Shown here piece by piece: positions 31,045-44,022 of a DNA stretch of 64,000 nucleotides. Origin of the DNA: Urophycis tenuis. Lineage: Eukaryota > Chordata > Actinopteri > Gadiformes > Phycidae. A program made the position numbers and the translations under genes. A model generated the notes under the pieces. The model ran no database searches, was not told the DNA's origin, and was given only the letters and a program-made list of their open reading frames with translations. Where the stretch lies: contig JAXIVH010000044.1 in assembly GCA_036785325.1 (NCBI GenBank), positions 684,001 to 748,000 of the forward strand. The letters are read 5' to 3'. The stretch's first letter is position 1. The number at the start of each line of letters is the position of its first letter.

Positions 31045-34039
31045 TACTTTATTGATCCCTGAGGGAAATTGTCTTCGTGACAAAACTCCAGTTGAAAAAA
31101 GAGGACACTCTACGTATAGTAGAGTGTTAGAAAATATAAATATAAATATATAAGGAGACCTAAATAAAAATATAAAACCTATGTAAAAATAAAAGTATAA
31201 ACCTATGTACAAATATAATGTAACCTATGTGACAAAATATATAAAAATGTACATCAAGAAATGATAATATACATAAATGTACATACATCCAGGCATACAC
31301 TACAAGGTAATAGCATACACTAGGATGTAGCATGTGAAATATTACAGTGAAATGAAATGACAGTCATGTAATAAGATATAGTGTAGTGGACCAATTATGC
31401 AGACGACAGTGACAAATTGTACAGTTTGATGACCACAGGCAGGAATGATTTCCTATGTCGCTCTGTGGTGCATCTAGGTGAGAGGAGTCTTCTGCTGAAG
31501 GTACTCCTCCGCTGAGCTAGGGTGGAAAAGAGAGGGTGAGAGGCATTGTCCATGATAGTCCGTAGCCTGGACAGCATCCTCCTATCTGCCACGGTAGTCA
31601 GAGTGTCCAGTTCCTCACCCAGAACATCACCAGCCCTCTTGATGAGTCTATTGAGTCTATTGGTGTCCGCGACCCTCATCCCACTGCCCCAGCATGTGAC
31701 AGCGAAGAAGATCGCACTGGCAACCACAGACTCGTAGAACATCCTCAGCATTGTCCTACAGATGTTGAAGGACCTTAGCCTCCTAAGAAAAAATAGTCGG
31801 CTTTGGCCCTTCTTATAGATAGCCTCTGTGTTCCTGGTCCAGTCCAACTTGTTGTTGAAGTACACCCCCAGGTACTTGTACTCCTCAACAATGTCGACAG
31901 GAACCCCCTGGATGAACACAGGGCCCACCGGTGTTTTGACCCTCCTTAGGTCCACAATGAGCTCCTTTGTCTTGGTAGCATTGAGCTGTAGATGGTTCAG
32001 CTCACACCAAGATACAAAGACTTCAGTCAACCTGACGCAGTTTTCTCTGTGAGAAACCAGACTGCTCGCGGATGGGCTCATTTTAAGCGGGGAAATCTAA
32101 GCTTACCAACGGCGTATGGCAAGACTATATTGACTCATGGGTCGTTGAAATACTAAGCTAATTAATTTGTGTTCTGTAAGGAAAGATTGATGTTAATTGA
32201 AACGTTGAAGGTATGTTTTTAGCTGCTGGGCAGACTTCAGTCAACCTGACGCAGTTTTCTCTGTGAGAAACCAGACTGCTCGCGGATGGGCTCATTTTAA
32301 GCGGGGAAATCTAAGCTTACCAACGGCGTATGGCAAGACTATATTGACTCATGGGTCGTTGAAATACTAAGCTAATTAATTTGTGTTCTGTAAGGAAAGA
32401 TTGATCTTAATTGAAACGTTGAAGGTATGTTTTTAGCTGCTGGGTAGACTTCAGTCAACCTGACGCAGTTTTGTCTGTGAGCAACCAAATTGTTTGGGGA
32501 TGGGCTCATTTTAAGCGGGGAAATCTAAGCTTTCCAACGGCGTATGGCAAGACTATATTGACTCATGGGTCGTTGAAATACTAAGCTAATTAATTTGTGT
32601 TCTGTAAGGAAAGATTGATCTTAATTGAAACGTTGAAGGTATGTTTTTAGCTGCTGGGTAGACTTCAGTCAACCTGACGCAGTTTTGTCTGTGAGCAACC
32701 AAATTGCTCTGGGATGGGCTCATTTTAAGCGGGGAAATCTAAGCTTTCCAACGGCATATGGCAAGACTATATTGACTCATGGGTCGTTGATATAATAAGC
32801 TAATTAATTTGTGTTCTGTAAGGAAAGATTGGTGTTAATTGAAACGTTGAAGGTATGTTTTTAGATGCTGGGCAGACTTCAGTCAACCTGACGCAGTTTT
32901 GTCTGTGAGCAACCAAATTGCTCGGGGATGGGCTCATTTTAAGCGGGGAAATCTAAGCTTTCCAACGGCGTATGGCAAGACTATACTGACTCATGGGTCG
33001 TTGATATAATAAGCTAATTAATTTGTGTTCTGTAAGGAAAGATTTATGTTAATTGAAACGTTGAAGGTATGTTTTAAGCTGCTGGGTAGACTTCAGTCAA
33101 CCTGACGCAGTTTTGTCTGTGAGCAATCAAATTGCTCGGGGATGGGCTCATTTTAAGCGGGGAAATCTAAGCTTTCCAACGGCATATGGCAAGACTATAT
33201 TGACTCATGGGTCGTTGATATAATAAGCTAATTAATTTTTGTTCTGTAAGGAAAGATTGATGTTAATTGAAACGTTGAAGGTATGTTTTAGCTGCTGGGT
33301 AGACTTCAGTCAACCTGACGCAGTTTTGTCTGTGATCAACCAGACTGCTCGCGGATGGGCTCATTTTAAGCAGGGAAATCTAAGCTTTCCAACGGCGTAT
33401 GGCAAGACTATATTGACTCATGGGTCGTTGAAATACTAAGCTAATTAATTTGTGTTCTGTAAGGAAAGATTGATCTTAATTGAAACGTTGAAGGTATGTT
33501 TTTAGCTGCTGGGCAGACTTCAGTCAACCTGACGCAGTTTTGTCTGTGAGAAACCAGACTGCTCGCGGATGGGCTCATTTTAAGCGGGGAAATCTAAGCT
33601 TTCCAACGGCGTATGGCAAGACTATATTGACTCATGGGTCGTTGATATAATAAGCTAATTAATTTGTGTTCTGTAAGGAAAGATTGATGTTAATTGAAAC
33701 GTTGAAGGTATGTTTTTAGCTGCTGGGTAGACTTCAGTCAACCTGACGCAGTTTAGTCTGTGATGAACCAGACTGCTCGCGGATGGGCTCATTTAAAGCA
33801 GGGAAATCTAAGCTTTCCAACGGCGTATGGCAAGACTATATTGACTCAATGGTTGTTGATATTAAGCTAATTAATTTGTGTTCTGTAAGGAAAGATTGAT
33901 GTTAATTGAAACGTTGAAGGTATGTTTTTAGCTTCTGGGTAGACTTCAGTCAACCTGACGCAGTTTAGTCTGTGAGCAACCAGACTGCTCGCGGATGGGC
34001 TCATTTTAAGCGGGGAAATCTAAGCTTTCCAACGGCGTA
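30848..34039 (+). repeat. 214-bp satellite array 3 (~10 monomers, split by LINE)
   Basis: Same monomer family. One monomer is interrupted at GCTGGGCAGAC by a LINE fragment (31016-32019) and resumes with AGACTTCAGTCAACCTGACG. Confidence 0.93.
31016..32019 (-). mobile_element. 5'-truncated Rex1/L2-like LINE in satellite
   Basis: It starts (plus-strand view) with an (ACAG)n tail and TTTATTGATCCCTGAGGGAA, then encodes on the minus strand (31395-32020) the C-terminal third of an RT protein: HLQLNATKTKELIVDLRR, EYKYLGVYFNNKLDW, KGQSRLFFLRRLRSFN and CWGSGMRV. The same segments occur in the element at 38217-41755, so it is the same family. RT catalytic motifs are absent. The first ~30 residues of the open frame come from satellite sequence. 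The insertion must post-date the monomer it splits. Confidence 0.85.
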
Positions 34040-34286
34040 TGGCATGACTATATTTGCCCACGGGTCGTCGAAATAATAAGCTGATTCATGTGTGTTCTGT
34101 TGACTGTGGAAAGAAAATAGCACACAAGTCATACCAAGTCACCTTTATTTTCAGTGATAAACATTAATAAATAAACAGTATGGACATTGTATAAACAGTT
34201 GTATAAAAAGTGTAAACAGTATGAACAGTGTTCTTATAAAAGATATCAATATCAATACTGATCACGTGTGTATTTTATATTTCCAG

Positions 34287-34788
34287 ATTATTTGTTGATG
34301 AGCCAGAGCCTGTGACTCCCACCAACCGGCCCGTTCAGCCCACTGCGTTGTCGTCCTCCACCCGGCCGAAGCCTCCTGCGCCCACCCGCCTCCAGCCGAG
34401 GCCTCCTGCTGCGTCAGCCTGTGGCCTGCCCGCCCCCTGTGTCGGAAGCACCCATACCGCTGGTCCTCCCCGCACAGCCACAGGCCCCCTCCGTCCTGCA
34501 TCCAGGGCCATCCTGCAGCTGCCTCTGCAGTCATCGTGTGTCAAAACCATTCAAACTTGTATATGGTAACATTTCAAAATGACACCAGCATAAATGAGGA
34601 CCTTGCAATAGGTTGTGTGTTACAGGACCCCCCTGGCATACATCTGTATGTCTGTGAAGGTGGTTGTGAAGAACGGCATCCGGCTGAACAAGTACAAGTG
34701 CCGGCGAGGCAGCAACTCTCTCGAGGGGTTGCACGCCCACCTCGTTAACGCCGTCCCTTCACAGCGATGTGGGATCATGCCGTTCCAA
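34287..34788 (+). pseudogene. Exon cassette copy 4, exon B frameshifted
   Basis: Exon A (34287-34565) is full length. Exon B (34626-34788) is 163 bp because two bases are missing after L-Y-V, which shifts the frame. The later part still reads K-C-R-R-G-S-N-S-L-E-G in the original frame. Splice sites are kept. Confidence 0.55.
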
Positions 34789-34911
34789 GTAAGTGATTAA
34801 AACACACACACACACACATAAATATATTTAAAGCTTTATTGCAGACCAATGTTCATGCGGTATAATTTAAAAAGAAAAGTCTCAATGATGGCTTCAATGA
34901 TACATTTTGGC

Positions 34912-36233
34912 CTCATTTTAAGCGGGGAAATCTAAGCTTTCCAACGTCGTATGGAAAGACTATATTGACTCATGGGTCGTTGAAATACTAAGCTAATTAA
35001 TTTGTGTTCTTTATTGAAAGATTGATGTTAATTGAAACGTTGAAGGTATGCTTTTAGCTGCTGGGTAGACTTCAGTCAACCTGACGCAGTTTTGTCTGTG
35101 AGCAACAAAATTGCTCAAAGATGGGCTCATTATAAGCGGGGAAATCTAAGCTTTCTAACGGCGTATGGCAAGACTATATTGACTCATGGGTCATTGAAAT
35201 ACTAAGCTAATTAATTTGTGTTCTGTAAGGAAAGATTGATCTTAAAAGAAACGTTGAAGGTATGTTTTTAGCTGCTGGGTAGACTTCAGTCAACCTGACG
35301 CAGTTTAGTCTGTGATCAACCAGACTGCTCGCGGATGGGCTCATTTTAAGCGGGGAAATCTAAGCTTTCCAACGGCGTATGGCAAGACTATATTCACCAA
35401 AGGGTCGTTGAAATACTAAGCTAATTAATTTGTGTTCTGTAAGGAAAGATTGATGTTAATTGAAACATTGAAGGTATGCTTTTAGCTGCTGGGCAGACTT
35501 CAGTCAACCTGACGCAGTTTTGTCTGTGAGCAACCAGACTGCTCGCGGATGGGCTCATTTTAAGCGGGGAAATCTAAGCTTTCCAACGGCGTATGGCAAG
35601 AGTATATTCACCAAAGGGTCGTTGAAATACTAAGCTAATTAATTTGTGTTCTGTAAGGAAAGATTGATGTTAATTGAAACATTGAAGGTATGTTTTTAGC
35701 TGCTGGGTAGACTTCAGTCAACCTGACGCAGTTTTGTCTCTGAGCAACCAAATTGCTCAGGGATGGGCTCATTTTAAGCGGGGAAATCTAAGTTTTCCAA
35801 CGGCGTATGGCAAGAGTATATTGACTCATGGGTCGTTGATATAATAAGCTAATTAATTTGTGTTCTGTAAGGAAAGATTGATGTTAATTGAAACGTTGAA
35901 GGTATGTTTTAGCTGCTGGGTAGACTTCAGTCAACCTGACGCAGTTTTGTCTGTGAGCAACCAAATTGCTCGGGGATGGGCTCATTTTAAGCGGCGAAAT
36001 CTAAGCTTACCAACGGCGTATGGCAAGACTATATTGACTCATGGGTCGTTGATATAATAGGCTAATTAATTTGTGTTCTGTAAGGAAAGATTGATGTTAA
36101 TTGAAACGTTGAAGGTATGTTTTAAGCTGCTGGGTAGACTTCAGTCAACCTGACGCAGTGTTGTCTGTGAGCAACCAGACTGCTCGCGGATGGGCTCATT
36201 TTAAGCGGGGAAATCTAAGCTTCCAACGGCGTA
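34912..36233 (+). repeat. 214-bp satellite array 4 (~6 monomers)
   Basis: Same family; it includes monomers with TATATTCACCAAAGG instead of TATATTGACTCATGG, a variant also seen in arrays 1 and 2. Confidence 0.93.
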
Positions 36234-36467
36234 TGGCATGACTATATTTGCCCTCGGGTCATCGAAATAATAAGCTGATTCATGTGTGTTCTGTTGACTG
36301 TGGAAAGAAAATAGCACACAAGTCATACCAAGTCACCTTAAACATTAATAAATAAACAGTATGGACATTGTATAAACAGTTGTATAAAAAGTGTAAACAG
36401 TATGAACAGTGTTCTTATAAAAGATATCAATATCAATACTGATCATGTGTGTATTTTATATTTCCAG

Positions 36468-36971
36468 ATTATTTGTTGATGAGCCAGAGCCTGTGACTCC
36501 CACCAACCGGCCCGTTCAGCCCACTGCGTTGTCGTCCTCCACCCGGCCGAAGCCTCCTGCGCCCACCCGCCTCCAGCCGAGGCCTCCTGCTGCGTCAGCC
36601 TGTGGCCTGCCCGCCCCCTGTGTCGGCAGCACCCATACCGCTGGTCCTCCCCGCACAGCCACAGGCCCCCTCCGTCCTGCATCCAGGGCCATCCTGCAGC
36701 TGTCTCTGCAGTCATCGTGTGTCAAAACCATTCAAACTTGTATATGGTAACATTTCAAAATGACACCAGCATAAATGAGGACCTTGCAATAGGTTGTGTG
36801 TTACAGGACCCCCCTGGCATACAGCTGTATGTCTCTGTGAAGGTGGTTGTGAAGAACGGCATCAGGCTGAACAAGTACAAGTGCCGGCGAGGCAGCAACT
36901 TTCTCGAGGGGTTGCACGCCCACCTCGTTAACGCTATCCCTTCACAGCGATGTGGGATCATGCCGTTCCAA
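36468..36971 (+). pseudogene. Exon cassette copy 5, exon B donor lost
   Basis: Exon A (36468-36746) and exon B (36807-36971) are full length and open, but exon B again ends in ATAAGT instead of GTAAGT, as in copy 3. The shared change shows copies 3 and 5 are more closely related to each other than to copies 1, 2 and 4. Confidence 0.55.
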
Positions 36972-37090
36972 ATAAGTGATTAAAACACACACACACACAT
37001 AAATATATTTAAAGCTTTATTGCAGACCCATGTTCATGCGTTATAATTTAAAAAGTAAAGTCTCAATGATGGCTTCAATGATACATTTTG

Positions 37091-38216
37091 GGCTCATTTT
37101 AAGCGGGGAAATCTAAGCTTACCAACGGCGTATGGCAAGACTATATTGACTCATGGGTCGTTGAAATACTAAGCTAATTAATTTGTGTTCTGTAAGGAAA
37201 GATTGGTGTTAATTGAAACGTTGAAGGTATGTTTTTAGCTGCTGGGCAGACTTCAGTCAACCTGACGCAGTTTTGTCTGTGAGCAACCAGACTGCTCGCG
37301 GATGGGCTCATTTTAAGCGGGGAAATCTAAGCTTACCAACAGCGTATGGCAAGACTATATTGACTCATGGGTCGTTGAAATACTAAGCTAATTAATTTGT
37401 GTTCTGTAAGGAAAGATTGATCTTAATTGAAACGTTGAAGGTATGTTTTTAGCTGCTGGGTAGACTTCAGTCAACCTGACGCAGTTTTGTCTGTGAGCAA
37501 CCAAATTGCTCGGGGATGGGCTCATTTTAAGCGGGGAAATCTAAGCTTTCCAACGGCGTATGGCAAGACTATATTGACTCATGGGTCGTTGATATAATAA
37601 GCTAATTAATTTGTGTTCTGTAAGGAAAGATTGATGTTAATTGAAACGTTGAAGGTATGTTTTAAGCTGCTGGGTAGACTTCAGTCAACCTGACGCAGTT
37701 TTGTCTGTGAGCAATCAAATTGCTCGGGGATGGGCTCATTTTAAGCGGGGAAATCTAAGCTTTCCAACGGCATATGGCAAGACTATATTGACTCATGGGT
37801 CGTTGATATAATAAGCTAATTAATTTTTGTTCTGTAAGGAAAGATTGATGTTAATTGAAACGTTGAAGGTATGTTTTAGCTGCTGGGTAGACTTCAGTCA
37901 ACCTGACGCAGTTTTGTCTGTGATCAACCAGACTGCTCGCGGATGGGCTCATTTTAAGCAGGGAAATCTAAGCTTACCAACGGCGTATGGCAAGACTATA
38001 TTGACTCATGGGTCGTTGAAATACTAAGCTAATTAATTTGTGTTCTGTAAGGAAAGATTGATGTTAATTGAAACGTTGAAGGTATGTTTTTAGCTGCTGG
38101 GTAGACTTCAGTCAACCTGACGCAGTTTTGTCTCTGAGCAACCAAATTGCTCAGGGATGGGCTCATTTTAAGCGGGGAAATCTAAGTTTTCCAACGGCGT
38201 ATGGCAAGACTATATT
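37091..38216 (+). repeat. 214-bp satellite array 5 (~5 monomers)
   Basis: Same family. It ends abruptly within a monomer (GGCAAGACTATATTT) where the Rex1/L2-like LINE begins. No satellite is found beyond the LINE. Confidence 0.93.
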
Positions 38217-41200
38217 TCCGGTTCCGGCGCCGCAGCGAGTGGCAGCCCGACACAGCAGCTCCCGATCTTTTTCCTTTTTTCTTAGATTAAAGTTTTTTTA
38301 AAAACTTTAATCTATATAGTACTTTAGAACTGTAGCACTAGGCTTTAGAAACATGTTTTAGGTTATATGAGGGCTCTTAAACGGGTCGAACAATAACTAG
38401 TATGTGCAGGGCGATCGCCACGATCGCTAAACAACAACAACAACAACAATGGACTGGCGCCTACTCGCGGGACGAGCTCCTTCAGCTCCGGGATCGACCA
38501 GCGGTGTGCCCGAGGGGGATCCCGAAAGAGCTGAGGATAAAGCGGCGTGGGACCAGAGCAGGAGCCATGGTGAGGAACAAGAGGATGGAGAGGAAGTGGA
38601 GATATAAGCCCCGTCTTCCCTCGGTTATCATGGGTAATGTTCGCTCACTGCCCAACAAGATGGACGAACTATCAGCCCTCACTACCGGACAGCGCGAGTA
38701 CCGGGAATGTAGTGTGTTGTGCCTGACGGAGACATGGCTGAACGGGAACATACCAGACTGCTCAGTGGAACTAGCCGGCTTCACGCTAGTTCGGGCGGAC
38801 AGGAACAAACAGAGCGGTAAGAAGTCGGGTGGCGGACTTGCCGTCTTTGTTAATTCCAAATGGTGCAACCCGGGACATGTTACCACGAAGGTAATCACGT
38901 GCACGCCCGACGTCGAGTTGTTAGCGGTGGGACTGAGACCGTACTATCTGCCCCGTGAGTTTTCGGCAGCCATTGTTGTTATTGTTTACACTCCACTATC
39001 GGCCGTAGCGGCGCGGGCTTGTGACGTCATTCATTCTTCCGTCGCAGACCTGCAGACTAGACATCCCAACGCCCTTATTATAGTAAATGGAGACTTTAAT
39101 CATGTAAATATATCAAAGACACTGACTGACTTCACCCAGTATGTAACCTGCAGCACCAGAGGAGATAAGACCTTGGACTTACTGTATGCCAATGTTAAGG
39201 AGGCATACAGTGCAATAGCCCTTCCCCCCCTGGGCAAATCAGACCACTGCTTGATACTACTGTCTCCTATATACAAGCCTCTTGTGAGGAGACAGCCCAT
39301 CACCACCAGGACTGTACAGCAGTGGTCAGAGGAGGCTCAGGAGGCCCTTAGGGAGTGCTACAGGACAACAGACTGGGGGATGTTTCAGGAAGACTACGGT
39401 GACGACATTGAGGGTCTCACTCAATGCGTCACAGACTATATAAAGTTCTGTGAGGAGAGTGTTGTCCCTACCAAGAAGGTACGCTGCTTACCCAACAGCA
39501 AACCCTGGATCAACAGGGACATCAAAGTCCTGTTGAACCGTAAGAGGAGAGCCTTCATGGCAGGAGGCAATGATGACACACAGAGGGAGATACAAAGAGA
39601 GCTGAGGAGGAAACTGAGGAGGGCTAAGGACTGCTACAAAAGCAGGATAGAGGGGAAGCTGCAGCTGAACAACTCCCGAGAGGTGTGGGCAGGGGTGAGA
39701 ACCATCACCGGCATGAAAACTGCCGGAGGATCACAGGAGGGGACAAAGGAATGGGCCGATGAGTTAAACCTGTTTTTCAACAGATTTGACTCACCAACCG
39801 GGGCCAGATCAACACCCCCTCCCCCTTCCTGCTCTACTCATCTCCCTGCGGTACCACCAGACCCGGGAATGGCAGCTCTTGCACCTCCTCTCCCAGCACC
39901 ACCCTCTCTCTCTCTCCCGTTCCACACTCACAGTGAGGCAGGACCAATGTCTGGCCCAGAGGACAGTCACCCCCTCGCCACACCCCCTACTACTCCTGTG
40001 ACCCCGGTAACACCAACCCTAATCATCAACACCAGCCACGTGAGACGGCAGCTCACAAGGATCAGGCCTAGCAAGGCCAGAGGACCCGATGACATCAGCC
40101 CGAGGGTGCTCAAGATCTGTGCGGAGCAGCTGGCAGGAGTGTTCACGCACCTTTTCGGCCTCTCCCTGAGGCTGAAAAAGGTGCCAACTCTATGGAAGAC
40201 TTCCTGCGTAGTCCCTGTGCCAAATAAGGGTCGCCCCAACGCTCCAGGGGACTTCAGACCTGTGGCTCTAACGTCACACGTCATGAAGACCTTTGAGAGG
40301 TCGGTTCTGGACTACCTCAAGCCCAGGGCTTGAGGTAGGCCACAGAGCATGGTGAGAATCATGTTCTTCGACTTCTCTAGTGCTTTTGACACCGTCCAGC
40401 CAGGCCGGCTGGCTGAGAAGCTCCTGGTGATGCAGGTCGATCCTGACATGGTGGCATGGATTACGAACTACCTCACGGACAGGCCGCAGTATGTCAGGCT
40501 GCGACACTGCTTGTCAGACATGGTGACAAGCAACACCGGCACACCCCAGGGAACTGTACTTTCACCATTCTTGTTCACCCTCTACACCTCGGATTTCTGC
40601 TACAACTCCCGAACATGCCACCTGCAGAAGTTCTCTGACGACTCCTCCATTGTTGGGTGCATCACAGGCAACGGGGAGGAGGAGTACAGGGAACTGGTGA
40701 AGAACTTTGTGGGATGGTGTGACGGGAACCACCTTCAGCTCAACACAGGGAAAACCAAGGAGCTGGTGGTGGACTTCAGACGCAGAAAGAGTCCCCCATT
40801 ACCAGTTTCCATAAAGGGGGAAGAGGTGGAGATGGTGGATACCTGCAAGTTCCTTGGGGTGCACCTGAACAACAAACTGGACTGGTCAGATAACACCGAG
40901 GCCCTCTACAGGAAGGGACAGAGCAGGCTGTTCTTCCTGAGGAGGCTCAAATCCTTCAACGTGTGCACTAGGCTGCTACGGATGTTCTACCAGTTGGTGG
41001 TAGCCAGTGTCACCTTCTTCGCCGTTGTGTGCTGGGGAGGAGGCATTGGGAGCGGTGGTGCCAGTAAGCTGAACAAGCTGGTGAGGAGGGCGAGCTCTGT
41101 GGTGGGGATGAAGCTGGACTGTGTGGAGGCGGTGACAGAGAGGAGGATGAGGGGAAAGCTGCAGGCGATCCTGGACAACCCCTCTCACCCTCTCTATGCC

Positions 41201-41755
41201 GAGCTAAGGCAACTCAGGAGCACGTTCAGCCATAGGCTCACTCAGCCACGTGCCTCAAAGCGCTTGGGGGGCTCTTTCATCCCATCAGCTATCAGGCTCC
41301 AGGAAGCCCCAACACCACCAGGCAATGGACTGAACAATGGACTGAACACCACACTACACTACACACACACCACACCACACATCTTGGACTGTCTTCTAGC
41401 CGTCGTTATTTTAGGTCTATTCATAGGTTGTACCTGGAATACCTTGTATAAATTTGCACATCTTGCATCTTGCACACTCCGCACATTTGCACACTCTATT
41501 TTTGCACTACAAATAGCAACCAAGGATGTTTACAATGTATGCATACAGGTTCTAACTTTTCATCGACCTGACTCAAAGAGCTCCCATTTAACGTAATTTA
41601 ACTTAAAATAATCTCTCTAGGTAGATCTATTTATTGTTTATTGTTATTGACTATAGTCAGGTTCTTTGCACTCGTCTATCCCCTGTACTGCTGGTCATTG
41701 TGAATTTCTCCTAAGGGGGATCAATAAAGGATTATCTTATCTTATCTTAGAAACA
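38217..41755 (+). mobile_element. Rex1/L2-like non-LTR retrotransposon
   Basis: A 3.5-kb LINE with a GC-rich 5' start (CCGGTTCCGGCGCCGCAGCG), a perfect 13-bp hairpin at 38285-38312 (GATTAAAG...CTTTAATC), one ORF and a 3' end GGGGGATCAATAAAGG followed by TTATC repeats. That 3' end type is shared by Rex1/L2-group elements in fish. The left flank is satellite and the right flank is not, and no target duplication is evident. Confidence 0.8.
38402..41596 (+). pseudogene. LINE endonuclease-RT ORF with internal RT deletion
   Basis: The APE-type endonuclease shows MGNVRSLPNKMDEL, CLTETWLN, VNGDFNHVN and KSDHCLILL. A Pro-rich linker leads to the RT start (KARGPDDISPRVLK, FRPVALTSHVMKTFERSV). At 40331 a TGA interrupts, and the frame then resumes at VRIMFFDFSSAFDTVQP. 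RTs of this group normally have about 50 further residues between these motifs, so part of the fingers region is deleted. Downstream are GTPQGTVLSPFLFTLY and the catalytic FSDDSS, then CKFLGVHLNNKLDW. Both halves are in the same frame. The protein would be inactive. Confidence 0.85.
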
Positions 41756-41843
41756 ATGTCGCACTGCCAGTGTGTTTGCTTGTGGGTAGTGCTGTTAGGT
41801 TTAATTACATGTCACAAGTCCTTTGAGCCTAACTTCTGTTGAG

Positions 41844-44022
41844 TCACTCCCAGTCAGTGCCTGGAAGCAGCTCAAGGACCTCTTCTTCCATCTGCAGCTT
41901 TTCCACAACTGCATGAATGGGGATGTACTTTCTGTCCTTTGCTGTCCCTGCTTTCATCCAGATTTGTTGGCATGGCATTCTGTGGAAGTAGACGATCAGC
42001 TGAATCAAGACATCGGTGTCTCTTGCAGACACCAGAAACAATGGTTTCTGCTCTGCTTCTAATGCAGTGAAGAACAATTCTTGTATCTGCTTCTTCATGT
42101 TAAGCTTCCAAGCTGTCTGTGTCAAAGTTTGGGTCAGTAGCTTCGACCCTCTCTTCATCGCTGAAACCACGTGCGGCAACTATGGTTTTGTTTACTGGTG
42201 CCCTCAGAATCAGCCGTTGGGAGAGAAAGCGAGCCATGTCTGCCTTGTTGTCTTGGTGAGCAATGAAGTTCTCCCACTTTGCAGGAAGTGGTAAATCTCT
42301 TTTTGTGATTGGTCGTCTGATTGCCAGTGAGCCTTTCCCATGCCATTTCCTTGTTCCGCCTTTGATTGTGTGCTCATGGTAGCAATCAAACAGGACATCA
42401 ATTCACTGGAATTGTGAGCCACTTTGAAGAACAGATTTAACAAAGGTGTCTGCCAGGTCTCCAAAGGTCTTGGCTTCTTGTGGTTTTCCAATGGAAATGT
42501 TTAGAGCTTGTCCATCAATGACTAACATTGGTTTACACTGTAGATATGTGGCTTTGATGTCACTGGGACATGGTATGTCAGCTGTCAAGATCTTGGCAAA
42601 TATCGCCTTCGAACCTGAACGTAGCGGCCTATTAACCTCTGCCAAAGATAGAGCTACAACAAACAGTTGCATCATTATGTTGTCCAGGTTGACTGTACGT
42701 CCGGCTTCATAGGCTTTGATGAGACGCTGTAGGATGTTACTGTCTGCCTTGACAGTTTTTTGCCTTTCCAGTTTTGGTATCTGACTGTTTCACTTCAAAT
42801 AGTGAGGAAAAAGTAAAAAACTTGTTCTGTGTCAGTTTGTCCCTGAAGCTCACACTTCTCTCTTTAAATGGCATCAGCCTCTCCCTGACAAAAGCATCCA
42901 ACTGATCTTGCCCTTTCTGTGGAGTGTTCAACAGGTCATCTTCAATATCCTGTGTAGCCAAGTCATTGTTTGCAATGTTTTGCAGCGTCTGGGGCAGGTT
43001 AGTGGAAAAGAGACCAAATCTCTGCAAGACAGTGAGCGAAGAATCATCATCTTTTGAGTCCCGTTTCATTCTGCCTTTTGTGGTTTCATTGTGGATAAAG
43101 TCGTCACCAGTTCCTAGACCCAAGGCCACCTTGGTGTCATGGGCACGTTCACTTCGGAGGTTGAAAGACAGAGCCCACCGACTGAGAGCTGAAGATGTCT
43201 TTGTGATGCCAATAATGCCTCCTCCCTTTTTGCCAATACAGCCTAGCCACTCCTGACTTTGATCTGGGTCCTCTTGGTTGAAACATTGTGATGAACGTTT
43301 GACCACAAAGTTTCCTGCATCCAACTCCCTCTTGACTTGCTGTGGAAGTTGGTGCATTTCATTCAGGTAAATGGTCCCCCAGCGAGCATAGTTGGTATGA
43401 TTGTACTACATGAAGTAAGGTAACATCGCTGGAATGCATAAAGGTGTAGGTCCCAGATCCCATCTCTCTGAGCGCGAATGAACAACAAAAGGATGTGGAC
43501 CATCTGCATGTAGCCCCACCAAAATTTGAAGTTTGGGTTGTCATTGGCTGGAAAGTAGGCTTCTGTGGCGGCTTCACACTCTTTGGAAGCAAGCAACGTC
43601 ACAAGTTCTTCTGTAGGGCCGGTCTTGGTCTTCTCCAATTGCTCTTTGAGGTCTGGATTCCTGTCTCTCAGGAAGCTAAGCAGCTCAGAAATAAGCATCC
43701 TCCACATGGATTGGAGAGTGATTTTGTGGGCTCTGATTCCCTTGTTGTAGGACTTTCCTGTCATGACTTGTTCAGCAGTGTTGGGGCCAAGTAGGTTGCT
43801 CTCAACCCATGCTTCTAACAGTCCAGATGATTGGGTGTGCTTGCCAATGACTGCTATGAATTTCATTGCAGTATGAAGGCCACCCAATCTGACGATGAGG
43901 TAACCCATGTAGTCGGCATTTACCCATTTCAGCTCCATCAACATACAGTACAATGCCTCATCTACTGTGATGACTACGTGATGTTGCCCTAGTTCTCTGG
44001 CTACGTGTTTGCATCTAAGCAC
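41844..44022 (-). pseudogene. Unnamed mobile-element protein with PIN/FEN-like motifs, copy A
   Basis: Several overlapping minus-strand frames read as one broken gene. The N-terminal part (44022-43363) contains VVITVDEALYCMLMELKW, GGLHTAMKFIAVIGKH and NKGIRAHKITLQSMWRML. After a frameshift near 43435, 43357-42737 has NFVVKRSSQCFNQEDPDQS and KKGGGIIGITKTSSALSRWA. Then come VIDGQAL (42502-42522), HEEADTRIVL (from 42099) and, one frame off, VSARDTDVL (42006-42032). The gene ends at 41844 just before the expected Gly-x-Asp motif. I recognise the pattern from uncharacterised proteins of fish and invertebrates. The order Asp, Glu/Asp, Asp-x-Asp resembles FEN/XPG-type PIN nucleases. That function is inferred. 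Confidence 0.6.

Noticed and set aside
20275..38027. Recurring 65-66 aa frame beginning MFCKERLMLIETLKVCF
   Set aside because: It occurs in certain satellite monomers only and spans one monomer; the 214-bp period breaks the frame in the next unit, and variants change it freely.
17828..38216. CRISPR-like array of direct repeats
   Set aside because: Monomers are contiguous ~214-bp tandem units with no unique spacers, and the context is a eukaryotic genome.
41823..43256. Plus-strand open frames over the PIN-like region
   Set aside because: Shadows of the minus-strand coding blocks, which have the recognisable motifs.
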